64,000 nt of DNA, from positions 6,167,828 to 6,231,827 of the forward strand of contig NC_086361.1 in assembly GCF_036324505.1 (NCBI RefSeq). The letters run 5' to 3'. This document shows positions 1 to 11,148 of this stretch, one piece after another. The notes under the pieces were generated by a model. That model worked only from the letters and a program-made list of their open reading frames with translations, was not told the DNA's origin and ran no database searches. Positions within the stretch are counted from its first letter, which is position 1. Each line of letters opens with the position of its first letter. The position numbers and the translations under genes were made by a program. The DNA comes from Eleginops maclovinus. Its lineage: Eukaryota > Chordata > Actinopteri > Perciformes > Eleginopidae.

Positions 1-134
1 CTAACAGCTATTAGCTATCACCTAAAAGCTATTAGCTAACAGCTATCACCTATAAGCTATTAGTTTACAGCTATCACCTAAAAGCTATTAGCTAACAGCT
101 ATCAGCTATCACCTAAAAGCTATTAGCTAACAGT
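1..134. repeat. AT-rich minisatellite, cut by window edge
   Basis: A tandem array built from the words AGCTATTAGCTAACAGCTAT and CACCTAAA, with a period of roughly 28-31 bases and slightly varied units. It begins at or before position 1, so its full length is unknown. It has no coding potential. Confidence 0.7.
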
Positions 135-583
135 AACTAGCTCTTTAAATCAGGTTCACTTTGGGTCTTAATTTACACACTGTCTCTGGTATACTGTGGA
201 GCATCATGTGGACGTTGGTGTATTCACAGTAGTAGAGAGTCATGGTATCATTTTTTAAATGTACATTGACTTAAGTGTATATAAGAAGCTGGTCAATTTG
301 AGGTTATTATACCCAACTTGATGAGCTACTTCCAATTCATCTAGATATATACACCCTTTATCAACTACAATTGAGATTATAAAGGTAAATATTGTACATT
401 TGACTTCATTCCGTTAGGTCCGACAACTTTAGTAACTTTTCAGCTTTCCTCCCATAGTATCCCCAGATGAGTTGTTACTTCTGAATCTAAGTAACTATTT
501 AAAAGGCCTCTTGGATCAGATGGCCATGGGTCATTATTCTTTTTAAAGAGACATGGCTTGAACAGGACAGCAGCTAAAATAAA
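135..583. other. unannotated AT-rich sequence
   Basis: Unique-looking AT-rich DNA between the minisatellite and the Tc1 element. I see no ORF, RNA gene or repeat that I recognise. Confidence 0.4.
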
Positions 584-585
584 TA

Positions 586-784
586 CAGTATCTCACAAAA
601 GTGAGTACACCCCTCACATTTTTGTAAATATTTTATTATATCTTTTCATGGGACAACACTGAAGATATGACACTTTGATACAATGTGAAGTAGTCAGTGT
701 ACAGCTTGTATAACAGTGTAAATTTGCTGTGCCCTAAAAATAACTCAACACACAGCCATTAATGTCTAAACCGCTGGCAACAAA
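586..784 (+). repeat. left terminal inverted repeat of the Tc1 element (outer part)
   Basis: Runs from CAGTATCTCAC to GCTGGCAACAAA and matches the reverse complement of 6131-6331 along its length with scattered mismatches. Its inner ~25 nt lie beyond the insertion, at 4961-4983. Confidence 0.85.
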
Positions 785-1175
785 GGGGATGTAGCCCAGT
801 TATTCCCTAGTTAAATCAGGGAAGGGCCCTGAGTTCGTTAACTCAATAACTCAAATTTACAACAAAGAATACATAAGGTAATGTTGTCTTATTTGTCTTT
901 CGTTATCCTGTTTATATTTTACCAATGTACCCTTTGTGTTATCTTTAAATAATGTAACTTCACTAGTCACTTACCTTAAACATAATAGTTTAAATACCTC
1001 TATTAACAGAAATCACCAAATATCACACTGAAATCAGTTTAAGAAATAGAGATCTCAATTATTTACTGTAAACTTGTGAACAAACATGAGATATACAGTC
1101 ATAATGTGCCTTCAATAATGTCAGATTAATAATCCCTTTAACTGGAAATTATTATAATATCAAACTAGTTCAGGT

Positions 1176-1681
1176 TAGGGCTGAACGATTAATTGCATTT
1201 GCGATAATATCGCGATATGACAAAACGAGATTTTCCAACCGCAAAGGCTGCGATTTGATTGGGCACGTGATCAGGTCACGTGATTGCGAGCGAGCCGAGC
1301 GGAGCCGAGCGAAGCCGAGCAGGCAGGGAAAGAAGTCAACGCTGCGCTTGAACCTGTTGCACAATGGCCTCAGGCTCGTCAGAAGAGGGCACGGCTGGAC
1401 GTTTGGTACCTACCAAAGAGGGGCGGCACGTCAGTTGTGTGGAATTATTTTGGCTTTAAAAAGGAAGATGCTGCGCAACGTTAGGTATTGTGCAGAACAT
1501 GCCTCGCTACTGTTGCTACTTCACGAGGTTCACGATTGTAATCACGACTGATTTATTGCTTGTGTTTTTTGAAAAATACATGAGAAGAGGACCTTGAAAA
1601 AATAATCGCATATTAAATAGCAATTGCAATATTGAGGAAAAAAATCGCAATTACATTATTTTCCAAAATCGTTCAGCCCTA
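1176..1681 (+). mobile_element. non-autonomous hAT element with a BED-finger remnant
   Basis: The ends TAGGGCTGAACGATT and AATCGTTCAGCCCTA are inverted repeats. They are flanked by a perfect 8-bp target duplication, GTTCAGGT, at 1168-1175 and 1682-1689, which is diagnostic for the hAT superfamily. Inside, from about 1364, an ATG-led stretch reads a partial BED zinc finger: VWNYFGFKKEDAAQR, a stop, then VLCRTCLATVATS. That is the N-terminal part of a ZBED-like hAT transposase, and the rest of the transposase is missing. It is therefore a 506-bp deletion derivative. Small mutations and stops show it cannot make a working protein. Confidence 0.85.
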
Positions 1682-1732
1682 GTTCAGGTCCCCTTTGTAT
1701 CAATTTCACACTGAACTCAGTGGGCCCACACT

Positions 1733-1736
<4 letters not shown>

Positions 1737-1801
<65 letters not shown>
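1737..1801. repeat. (CA)n microsatellite
   Basis: About 32 uninterrupted CA units. The apparent minus-strand ORF through it (poly Cys-Val) is an artefact of the repeat. Confidence 0.97.
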
Positions 1802-1805
<4 letters not shown>

Positions 1806-2513
1806 GCCGGTAAAAAACATGAAATAAAAAACCCTCACGTTGCAGGCCTGATATAATGCTTGAGAGCGTTGAATGTCAAGACTATTTGTCCTCTTCACTC
1901 AAATGAGCAATAAAACCAACGCAAAACCTGAACATCTGCAACTCCAAACTGCAACTGCACCGATCCCTCAGTCTCAGATGGCGATCAACGGCGGCGGGAA
2001 TGTGTCCAGCAACCACATGCTCTCTCATATTGTCCAAAACTCCTTACTGTGTCACCCACTTGCAGCAAAACTGATAAAGATCCTCAGGGTGTTCACCCCA
2101 AACTGAAGCCAAAAGCGCAAGCTGAGTTAGCTATAACATGGCTAAGAGTACATTTCACTTTATTAATGAATGCTAACACTCACACACAAGCTAATATACA
2201 CACGTCGGTAACTGTGACAAACTTTGAGTAGAAAGGTATCCAGCTCCTTGCAGACGCTGTGTAGAAAAGAATCCATATGAAGACTGTCGTGTTGATAATC
2301 TTGGGACACTAACTACATACTTATTTGCTATAAACGGCTAAAACTTTAATTCACTCTCGGTGCTGCGACTTTGTGCGAACTTCGACCCGACCCCCTGAAC
2401 CAATCAGTGACCAGCATTTTCCTTATTCATAAGCAATACTTCCTCTTTTAACCATGAACTTTCAGAATAAAACCCAACATTTATAATTATACATTTTAGT
2501 CTTTTAAACATAC
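1802..2513. other. unrecognised sequence between transposons
   Basis: Lies between the CA repeat and the second hAT element. Only short ORFs are present (60-77 codons) and they lack splice-site or family support. It may be degenerate mobile DNA, but I cannot assign it. Confidence 0.35.
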
Positions 2514-2521
2514 GTATTACA

Positions 2522-2837
2522 CAGTGCCGCTGCTAGCCATTTTGGTGCCCTAAGCATAATTCCTTCATGATGCCCTCCCCCCCCCCCCCCAATAAAAAAA
2601 CATTATGAGTTGTGATGAGTGAGTGGGGAGGGGAGGGGGGGAGGGGAGAGGGGGGCACCATCGGTACCTTTGAGTAGTATGCCTAAAAAGTGCCTCATAT
2701 TTCTATAGTCTACTGAAATAATTTCGGCCTTATAATTATTATGACGATTTTTCATTAGGCTATTTTTGGTGGTGCCCCCTCGACACTTGGTGCCCTACGC
2801 ACAGCGCGTAATGCGCGTTATGGGAGCGGCGGCACTG
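2522..2837. mobile_element. small hAT-type MITE
   Basis: The ends CAGTGCCGCTGCT and AGCGGCGGCACTG are near-perfect inverted repeats. They are flanked by an exact 8-bp duplication, GTATTACA, at 2514-2521 and 2838-2845. The element is 316 bp with no coding sequence. Its interior has a C13 run and a G-rich stretch (about 2578-2660). Size, ends and 8-bp duplication point to a non-autonomous hAT element. Confidence 0.82.
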
Positions 2838-2884
2838 GTATTACATTTCCCCTTTTTAAACTGTTATGAAATATCTTTTAATCG

Positions 2885-4862
2885 TTATCTTTGCTACTGT
2901 TTCCAACTTCCACGCAATGTTGATGAGACGTGTCAACCATGACAATCCCTCAACACCCAGAGCCTTCAGCATTTCTGGGCGGATCTCATCCACCCCCGGG
3001 GCTTTGCCACTGTGGAGCTGTTTAACTACCTCAGTGACTTCCCCCCGTGAGATTGGAGTTGATCCCCCTTCATACTCCAGCTCCGCCTCTAACATAGAGG
3101 GCGGAGATGTCGGATTCAGGAGTTCCTCAAAGTGTTCCTTCCACCGCCCTAACACACTATCAGTTGAGGTCAACAGCGTCCCATCCTTACTGTACACAGC
3201 TTGGATGGTTCCCTGCTTCCCCCTCCTGAGGTGTCGGACGGTTTTCCAGAACAACTTTGGTGCCGACCGAAAGTCCTTCTCCATGGCTTCTCCGAACTTC
3301 TCCCACACCCGCTGCTTTGCCTCGGCCACGGCTGAGGCTGCTGCCCTTCGGGCCTGTCGATACCTTGCAACTGCGTTAGGAGTACCCAGGGATAACATAT
3401 CCCGGAAGGCCTCCTTCTTCAGTCGGACAGCTTCCCTGACCACCGGTGTCCACCACGAGGTTCGAGGGTTACCGCCCCCTGAGGCACCTAAGACCTTGAG
3501 ACCACAGCTCCCCGCCGCAGCTTCGGCAATGGAGGCTTTGAACACCGCCCACTCTGGTTCAATGTCCCTAGCCTCCACAGGGATGCCTGAAAAGCTCCGC
3601 CGGAGGTGTGAGTTGAAGGCCTCCTGGACTTGGGACTCCTCCAGACGTTCCCAGTTCACCCGCACTACATGTTTGGGCTTACCAGGTCTGTCCAGAGGCT
3701 TCCCCTGCCTCTCGACCCAACTCACCACCAGATGGTGATCAGTTGACAACTCCGCCCCTCTCTTCACCCGAGTGTCCAAAACATACGGCCTCAGGTCGGA
3801 TGATACAATAACAAAATCGATCATGGACCTTCTGCCTAGGGTGCTCTGGTACCACGTACACTTATGAGCATCCTTATGTTCGAACATGGTGTTTGTTATG
3901 GCCAATCCATGACTAGCACAGAAGTCCAGTAACAAACCACCACTCCGGTTCAGATCAGGGGGGCCGTTCCTCCCAATCACGCTCCTCCAAGTGTCTCCAT
4001 CATTGCCCACATGTGCGTTGAAGTCTCCAAGCAAGACTAAGGAGTCCCCTTCAGGAGCCCCATACAGGACTTCTTTCAGGGTCTCCAAGAAGGCCGAATA
4101 CTCTGCACTGCTGTTTGGTGCATAAGCACACACAACAGTCAGAGTTTTCCCCCCCCATGACCCGCAGGCGTAGGGAGGCGACCCTCTCGTCCACTGGGGT
4201 AAACTCCAACAAAGCGGCACTCAACCGGGGGCTTGTGAGTATCCCCACACCCGCTCGGCGCCTCACACCTTGGGCAACTCCGGAGAAGAATAGAGTCCAA
4301 CCCTTATCCAGAAGTAAGGTTCCAGAGCCGACGCTGTGCGTAGAGGTGAGCCCCACCAGATCCAACTGGTAACGCTCTACCTCCCGCACAAGCTCCGGCT
4401 CCTTCCCCCCCAAAGAGGTGACATTCCACGTCCCCAAAGCCAGCTTCTGTCGCCTGGGTCTGGTCCGTCGAGACCCTCTGCTTTCACTGCCACCCTTCTG
4501 GCAGCGCACCCGACCCCATCGTTGTTTCCCGTAGGTGGTGGGCCCGCGGGACAGAGAAGCGGAGGTGTTGCCCACGTTGCTTTTTCGGGCTGTGCCCGGC
4601 CGGGCTCCATGGCAAGCCCGGCCACCAGACGCTCGCTGACGAGTCCTCCTTCTGTGCCTGGCCCCAGAAGGGGACCCCGGGTTTCCTCCGGGCCGGGTAT
4701 CCTCGCTTTCCAGTTTGTTTGTCATGAGATCTTTTGAACCAATCTTAGTCTGGCCCCTTACCTGAGACCAATTTGCCATGGGACACCCTACCAGGAACAC
4801 AATGTTCCAGACAGCACAGCCCCCAGGTTCATTGGGGCACACAAACCTCTCTACCACGATAA
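2885..4862 (-). mobile_element. LINE fragment (endonuclease and start of RT), 3'-truncated
   Basis: On the minus strand from about 4862 the sequence encodes an apurinic-type endonuclease of a non-LTR retrotransposon. Visible motifs are LALGTWNVTSL at the start, [36 protein letters not shown] and [12 protein letters not shown] linker with [15 protein letters not shown] follows, then the beginning of the reverse transcriptase ([16 protein letters not shown]). Homology stops near 2885 just after the RT start, so the catalytic RT core and the 3' end are gone. A reading-frame change falls at an 8-base C run (4151-4158). The family looks like the abundant teleost RTE/Rex3-like LINEs, but the clade is tentative. 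Loss of the 3' rather than the 5' end is unusual and suggests a later deletion. Confidence 0.8.
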
Positions 4863-5003
4863 GGTGCTGGTTTTCGGAAAGGCCAAACGTATAACTAAAT
4901 TACATATTTATCATCTTGTTTTAATATCACTTTAAGGGTTATTTTCAACCTGGTTACAGGGAGTACACCCCTAAGTGAAAATGGCCAAATTGTGCCCAAA
5001 GTG

Positions 5004-5956
5004 TCAATATTTTGTGTGGCCACCATTATTTTCCAGAACTACCTTAACTCTCTTTGGAAAAGAGTTCAGTAGAGCTTCACAGGTTGCCACTGGAATCCTC
5101 TTCCACACCTCCATGTCGACATCACAGAGCTGGTGGATGTTAGAGACCGTGCGCTCCTCCACCTTCCATTAGGATGCCCCACAGATGCTCAATAGGGGTT
5201 AGTCTGGAGACATGTTTGGCCAGTCCATCACCGTTACCCTCAGTTTCTTTAGCAAGGCAGTGGTCATCTTGGAGGTGTGTTTGGGGTCGTTATCATGTTG
5301 GAATACAGCCCTGCGGCACAGTTTCCGAAGGGAGGGGATCATGCTCTGCTTCAGTATGTCACAGTACATGTTGGCATTCATGGTTCTCTCAATGAACTGT
5401 AGCTCCCCACAGCCGGCAGCACTCATGCAGCCCCAAACCATGACACTCCCACCACCATGCTTGACTGTAGGCAAGACACACTTGTCTTCGTACTCCTGAC
5501 CTGGTCGCCACCACACACACTTGACACCATCTGAACCAAATAAGTTTATCTGGGTCTCATCAGACCACAGGACATGGTTCCAGTAGGCCATGTCCTTAGT
5601 CTGCTTGTCTTCAGCAAACTGTTTGCGGGCTTTCTTGTGCATCATCTGAGCACTGACAGACTGACCCCCCCCCCCACCCCTTTAACCTCTGCAGCAACGC
5701 TGGCAGCAGTCATACGTCTATTTTCAAGAGACAACCTCTGGATATGACACTGAGCATGTGCACTCAACTTCTTTGGTGGACCATGAGGCCTGTTCTGAGT
5801 GGAACCTGTCCTGTTAAACCGCTGTATGGTCTTGGCCACCGTGCTGCAGCTCAGTTTCAGGGTGTTGGCAATCTTCTTATAGCCTAGGCCATCTTTATGT
5901 AGAGCAACCATTCTTTTTTTCAGATCCTCAGAGAGTTCTTTACCATGAGGTGCCAT
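5004..5956 (-). pseudogene. broken Tc1 transposase
   Basis: The start is MAPHGKELSEDLKKRMV at 5956, followed by the paired helix-turn-helix region (GYKKIANTLKLSCSTVAKTI and the GRPR-like PHGPPKK). After AASVAAEV a run of G residues (minus strand) and a deletion of roughly 75 nt remove the linker up to KKARKQFAEDK. The catalytic DDE domain then follows with WSDETQINLFG and VFQHDNDPKHTSK. At MSPD a one-base loss causes a stop where the family reads on to NPIEHLWG, and the remaining C-terminus is out of frame. The protein was about 340 aa in the intact family. This copy is non-functional. Confidence 0.9.
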
Positions 5957-6104
5957 GTTGAACTTCCAGTGACCAGTATGAGAGAGTGTGAGAGCGTATA
6001 ACACCAAATTTAACACACCTGCTCCCCATTCACACCTGAGACCTTGTAAGACTAACGAGTCACATGACTCCGGGGAGGGAAAATGGCTGATTGGGCCCAA
6101 TTTG

Positions 6105-6331
6105 TCCATTTTCACTTAGGGGTGTACTCACTTTTGTTGCCAGCGGCTTAGACATTAATGGCTGTGTGTTGAGTTATTTTGAGGGCACAGCAAATGTACA
6201 CTGTTATACAAGCTGTACACTGACTACTTTACATTGTATCAAAGTGACATATCTTCAGTGTTGTCCCATGAAAATATATAATAACATATTTACAAAAATG
6301 TGAGGGGTGTACTCACTTTTGTGAGATACTG
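6105..6331 (-). repeat. right terminal inverted repeat of the Tc1 element
   Basis: Complete inverted repeat from CCATTTTCACTTAGGGG to GTGAGATACTG. It pairs with 586-784 plus 4961-4983 on the left, which is what proves that the left repeat was split. Confidence 0.85.
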
Positions 6332-6574
6332 CATGTAGTCCTTAAACACAATAAAAAAATCAGGTAATACTGACAGATCTGAATGCACAACGATAACCTT
6401 TATTTTTTGGTACATTTCACAGTTGTGAATTTGACTAAGAGAATCTTGATACTTCAGAGAAAGTGCTTATTATTTATATGATTTCAGCTATTTTGTTTCA
6501 TGTGATTTCAAAAAGTCATGGGGACTGTAGAAGAGTTGTCAGATGTGTTTCCTGGACCGAAGCACTGTGGTACT

Positions 6575-7674
6575 TTATGACTCTTCACTTGGTTTGGTTC
6601 CACAGATGAAGGGAAGCCTTTTATTACAAAACCAACTGGTGTAATCTAAGAAGGAAACAAGAGCGGAAAGTCATTATTTGTTGTTTTAGAAAGAATTTAC
6701 TCCACATTGTCAATACTTTCTGAGTCAGTTGAATTGGTGAATGTACCGTACCTGACGGATTTAATGTCAGGCATCTCCTCATTTTATCCAAGGTGCCGGG
6801 CTTGTTATTGTCCAAGTTCACCACCTCAAACTCTGAACCATCAGTCCACATCCAATCTTGGCTCTGCAGACAAATAGCATGTAAATAATGAAAAACATGT
6901 TGTGAAAACTAAAACTTTAAGAGATCTGAAATAACCAAGAGCATTCAAAACAAATAAAGGGGTGAATCTCTGTAAAGGGAGTTTTGCATATTACCTGGAA
7001 CGTCTAGTTTGCACCAATCCAGTCTAGCCCATAATATTTGTTTGTCATCGTGTAGATCCGAAGGAATGTATTCTCCTGCTGGCTGTGGACGGATGCGAGG
7101 TTGGTGTCGTAGCGCACACAATATTCCTGTAAAGGCGGAGATGAGCTTTTATAAATAAACATTAGTATTCATGCCTCTTTTTTGTTTTACTTATATTGCC
7201 TTTAAATCATATATTTTGTTACTTGAGCAAAGTGCATGTAAAATTAAAAGGAAACATTTTTAAGAAAGAGATGAAGCTCTCTCACTGCGGACAGAAACAG
7301 TATGATGGCCTCAGGGCTGAGTTTTTACACAGAAGGTAGAAATTATTATTTTTTCAGATCAGAGAATAAGGCAAATACTTTCAAACCTTTCCACCTAATA
7401 TTTAATATCTGGAAAAGCAGAGTGAGACATAAAGACATTGGAAAAATAAAAGTATACTCATTTTGATTCCAGTCTTGTTCAACACCAACTCCTTAATAGT
7501 GTTATGTCAGGCTACCTCAGCATCTTTCCAGCTCATCGGTTTGTCGACGAAGGCAAAGAATAATTTCTGGTATCCGATCCAATAGGGCGACTTGTCAAAT
7601 ATCTCAATCTCCAAAGGAGTCAGGCAGCTTTCTTCATACTGCCACCCAGTCCTCTCTTCTGGATCAGGAGGAGA
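6575..7674 (-). pseudogene. C-type lectin-domain gene remnant, four exons, one in-frame stop
   Basis: Four exons with consensus splice sites read in phase: 7516-7674, 6995-7126, 6752-6863 and 6575-6645 (TAA stop at 6575-6577). Together they give about 156 residues of a C-type lectin-like domain. Visible motifs are MSWKDAE + EYC, TNLASVHSQQEN, DWIGAN, WMWTDGSEF, CLTLNPS and FCNKRLPFICGTKPSEES. The fourth and last conserved cysteines are present. The only break is a TAG codon at 7004-7006, directly after WIGAN, where the family normally has Asp. A 21-nt in-phase mini-exon may lie at 8544-8564, but no signal peptide exon was found and transposons crowd the upstream side. Most likely it is a recent pseudogene. 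A sequencing error at the TAG is the alternative. Confidence 0.75.
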
Positions 7675-7719
7675 CTAAATAGCTAAGTATCATAATAATG
7701 CCAGTTTTTGACATGAAGT

Positions 7720-8160
7720 GTATTTTACTTTAGTGTATTTCTGTTTTATGCTACTTTATACTTTCATGCCACAACATTTCATGGGCAAAAATCATACTTT
7801 TTTAATACATTTTAATACATTTAATTTACACTTGTTATATATAAAAACACATTGTATGCTTATGTGATAGGGTACAGTATTATACTACAAATAAACCCAG
7901 TATTTTATCAAGTGTCCACATTGACAAACTACAATAATAAAATACACTAATATGTATTTTCTAGTGACAAAAACAGATAATATATTATTCTATAATAATA
8001 TAACACTGCGAAAATCTGCAATCTGCATTCTTTAAGTACATTTACGTCTCTACTTCTTAAGGAACATTTTGAATTCAGGTTCTTTACTCGTAATGGAATA
8101 TTTTAAGACCATATCATCTCTAGTTTTCCTTAAGTAAAGGATCTGAGTACTTCTTCCCCG
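7720..8160. mobile_element. diverged copy of an abundant teleost hAT MITE
   Basis: Contains GTATTTCTGTTTTATGCTAC and ends with AAGTAAAGGATCTGAGTACT then TCTTCC. This is the AAGTA-rich terminal pattern also found at 34322-35171. The left end is decayed and I could not find a target duplication. Confidence 0.5.
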
Positions 8161-8734
8161 TTTGATCCCTTGACAGAATGGTATTTTGGCAAATCATTTC
8201 CTGATACACTGGATTAGAATCAAAGTTTAAATGTTATGTCTTAAATATCCATGGATTTTGGAAAAGATTTATAGAGTTAAGGTCTCCACTTCAGCTTCAT
8301 TAAATGTAGTATTCCAATTCAAATCTGGGGCAGATTACAAACAAACAGTTTTAGATTTTGATGTTTAAGAGTGTATAACATTTTCATCATCATTTATATT
8401 GAGAAATGGACCGCCAGAGAATGTGAATATCTGAAAATCAGAAAAACAACCTTCATGTTAAAATAGGTGATTAGATAGGAACACATTCATAACATGTAAT
8501 GGAAATCTTCAAGGTTAAGACCCATAAAATCTGAAAATCTCACCTGCTTCAGTAGTGTCTTTAACTTGTGGAAAATAGCAAAAATAAAGACACCTTATAC
8601 AAAAAGCAACACGGAAATACTCTTTGAATTTATAATAAATGATCAATTCAGATATTTTTTAGGTAGTTGATTTACTTTTGTAAGATTAAACAATATCTCT
8701 GTTACAGCACCAAAGAACAAAGTTACTATCAGTG

Positions 8735-10203
8735 GGACATTGTGACTCTGACCTCTCATGTCATGAAGATCTTTGAGAGACTGATCCTGCAGCATCTCAA
8801 ACCCCTTGTGTGTGACTCCCTGGACCCTCTGCAGTTTGCCTACCAGGCCAACCTTGGTGTAGAGGGAGCCCTCATCTACATGCTCCACAGAGCCAACTCA
8901 CACCTGGAGAAGTCGCACAGCTCACTAAGAATCCTGTTCTTCGACTTCTCCAGCGCCTTCAACACAATCCAGCCACATCTGCTCACTGAGAAGCTGTCAC
9001 TGATGCAGGTGGAACACAGCTTGGTGGCCTGGATCACTGACTACCTCACCAGCAGACCTCAGTATGTCAGACTGCAGGGCAGCGTGTCTGATGTGCTGGT
9101 GAGCAACACTGGAGCCCCCCATGCTGTCACCATTCCTGTTCACCCTCTACACCTCTGACTTCCGCTTCAACTCCGGCTCATGCCACCTACTGAAGTTCTC
9201 CGATGACTCCTCCATCGTCAGTTGCATCACAGATGACAACGAGGAGGAGATACAGGGCCCTGGTGGAGAAGTTCGTAGGCTGGTGTGACAACAACCACCT
9301 CCAGCTCAAAATCAGCAAGACTAAGGAGCTGGTGGTGGACTTCAGGTGGAGCACGAAGAGGTCTCTAACCCCCATCACCATCAGGGGAGAGGAGGTGGAG
9401 GTGGTGAACAGCTACAAGTTCCTGAGAGTGCACTTGAACAATAAACTGGACTGGAGTGACAACACTGATGCTCTCTTCAGGAAGGGACAGAGCAAGCTGT
9501 TCTTCCTGAGGAGGCTCAGGTCCGTCAACGTGTGCACGAGGCTGCTGCAGATGTTCTACCAGTCTGTGGGGGCCAGTGTGCTCTTCTTTGCCGTGGTGTG
9601 CTGGGGGGGAAACACCAACAGAAGGGATGCTGACAGGCTGAACAAGCTTGTGAGGAAGGTTAGCTCTGTTGTTGGAGTTAAACTGGATAATCCGGAGGAG
9701 GTGGCTGAGGGGAGGACGAGGAGGAAACTGGACAGTATCCTGGATAACCCCTTCCACCCCCTCCATGCAGAGCTAGTGAAGATGAGGAGTACGTTCAGCC
9801 ACAGACTTATCCCACCTCGGCACAGCACTAAGCGCCTGGGAAACTCCTTTGTGCCTGTAGCCATCAGGCTGCAAAACAAGGGGTTAACCATGCGAGTCAC
9901 TGACAATAACCCGGACTGCACATCAAACCTGCACTTTTACACTTTTGCACAAAGACTTTTACCCGTATCAATGAATGTAATTTATTCAACAATCTGGATA
10001 AAAAAAGCTTATATGTTCCTTGAAGTCCTTAATTCCATTTTTTTTGTTTTTACAGATAATTAGCTGCACATCATTTTAATCATTTTATTTTTGTTTTATT
10101 ATCCTGTGAACCACACTGTCCTGTTTTTCAACCTTATTCTGGTGCTGCTTAAACCACTGAATTTCCCCACGGGGATTAATAAAGGTACATCTTATCTTAT
10201 CTT
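8735..10203 (+). mobile_element. 5'-truncated L2-type LINE with frameshifted RT
   Basis: Reverse transcriptase blocks of a non-LTR element read on the plus strand: HVMKIFERLILQHLKPLV, LQFAYQ, FFDFSSAFNTIQPHLL and RPQYVRLQGSVSD, then KFSDDSSIV (the FADD-like catalytic motif), DNNHLQLKISKTKELVVDF and SYKFLRVHLNNKLDW. A small deletion near 9118 (after NTGAP) and another frame change near 9245 break the ORF into three frames. The 3' end carries the L2-style terminus GAATTTCCCCACGGGGATTA and a TCTTA-repeat tail to 10203. The 5' half, including any endonuclease, is missing, the usual outcome of incomplete reverse transcription. It lies directly upstream of the lectin pseudogene. Confidence 0.85.
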
Positions 10204-10804
10204 TAAGTACTCACAGCTGAGCAATGTCTCCTGTGACTGTTGTACTATTATTTATTGTATCATTACTATTCTCCTTTTTTACTATGGGAGTGAAGGTTGA
10301 ACTCATTTTAAACTAAGAACCAAACACTTTTATCATTCTGGATTAATCTGCAGATGTTTTTCCCAATCAATCTATTGATCCTAACAGTTGATTTGTCTTT
10401 TTTAACTTGTTCGTATGAAGCAGGTGTTGTTCTTTGTGGTGCACCCCACATGGAAAAAAGTGGATTCAAATCAAATGAGCTTTTTCACAGCACCACAGAC
10501 AGTGAAATATAGATTCTGCATTTACCCCTTCCTAGTTATAGGAGCCGTGGGGAGCTGTCATACATACAGCAGTGTGGGCTTCTGGTGCCTTGCTCAAGGG
10601 CAGCTCTCTCTAGGGATAAGCAGATTCCCAGAGATCAAAACAGTGTTGTCCTTTAGACCAAACAAATGTAACATGGCGGGTCAAATTGAGGAGGCGTGAC
10701 TATTTCATTTTGTTTGTGTTCTTGGATCTGTTCACAGGAAGGAACAAACTCATCTGTGTGAGGAGAGGTTGGTTTGGTCTGTCTGTCAGTATGACAAATA
10801 AAAT
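10204..10804. other. no gene seen; possible old repeat fragment
   Basis: The stretch 10500-10620 (GGAGCCGTGGGGAGCTGTCA, then GGTGCCTTGCTCAAGGGCA) resembles a dispersed teleost repeat that I cannot name. Nothing else is recognisable. Confidence 0.3.
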
Positions 10805-11071
10805 TAAAGGGGCCCTATTATGATTTTGCCTTTCTGCTTTCCTGTAGTGCTATTTAGGTGTTTGTGCATGTAAATGTTAAGGGGCGGGTTATTTCTGACA
10901 TCTATTGGAGGTTGACCAATCACATAAGAGCCAGCCAGGGTGAAAAGAGGTGCAGCAGCACAGGCAGAATGAGAAAAATAAAAGAGCTTTTTGAACATTA
11001 AAGCATGGAGACATGTCTCAGGAGGCATTAAATACATATATGAACCTCAAAATGAACAGAATATATTTTAA
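10805..11071. mobile_element. TTAA/GGGCCC inverted-repeat MITE, copy 1
   Basis: Starts TTAAAGGGGCCCTATTATGA and ends TGAACCTCAAAATGAACAG...TTTTAA. It shares the core GGGTGAAAAGAGGTGC with AGAGCTTTTTGAACATTAAA and the copies in cic introns. It lies just past the likely polyadenylation site of gsk3a. The TTAA flanks suggest a piggyBac-like origin, but this is inference. Confidence 0.65.
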
Positions 11072-11148
11072 ATGCAACTCCAAACCTCTTTATAGGAGGT
11101 GACTTTGAAAGAGAAACAGTGCGCACACTCTAAACACAGTTTCATCAC

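Larger units (their letters stand above)
785..4960. other. block inserted into the Tc1 left inverted repeat
   Basis: A 4176-nt block that interrupts the Tc1 inverted repeat. It contains a hAT deletion derivative (1176-1681), a CA microsatellite, a second small hAT element (2522-2837) and a LINE 5' fragment (2885-4862). I see no terminal repeats or target duplication for the whole block, so how it arrived is unclear. Stretch 785-1167 shows nothing recognisable. Confidence 0.6.
586..6331 (-). mobile_element. Tc1-like DNA transposon, interrupted by a 4.2-kb insertion
   Basis: Two pieces, 586-784 and 4961-6331, form one Tc1/mariner-type element of about 1.57 kb. Both ends start with CAGTATCTCACAAAAGTGAG in inverted orientation, and the inverted repeats are about 225 bp long. 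The left end follows a TA dinucleotide at 584-585. The right flank reads CA, probably a mutated TA. The left inverted repeat stops at GGCAACAAA (784) and resumes at GAGTACACCCC (4961). The intact mirror copy at 6105-6140 shows these two points are adjacent apart from about 4 nt, so the copy was split by later insertion. The transposase lies on the minus strand and is broken. Confidence 0.85.

Noticed and set aside
1656..1898. Minus-strand ORF with a Cys-Val run
   Set aside because: Produced by the CA microsatellite at 1737-1801.
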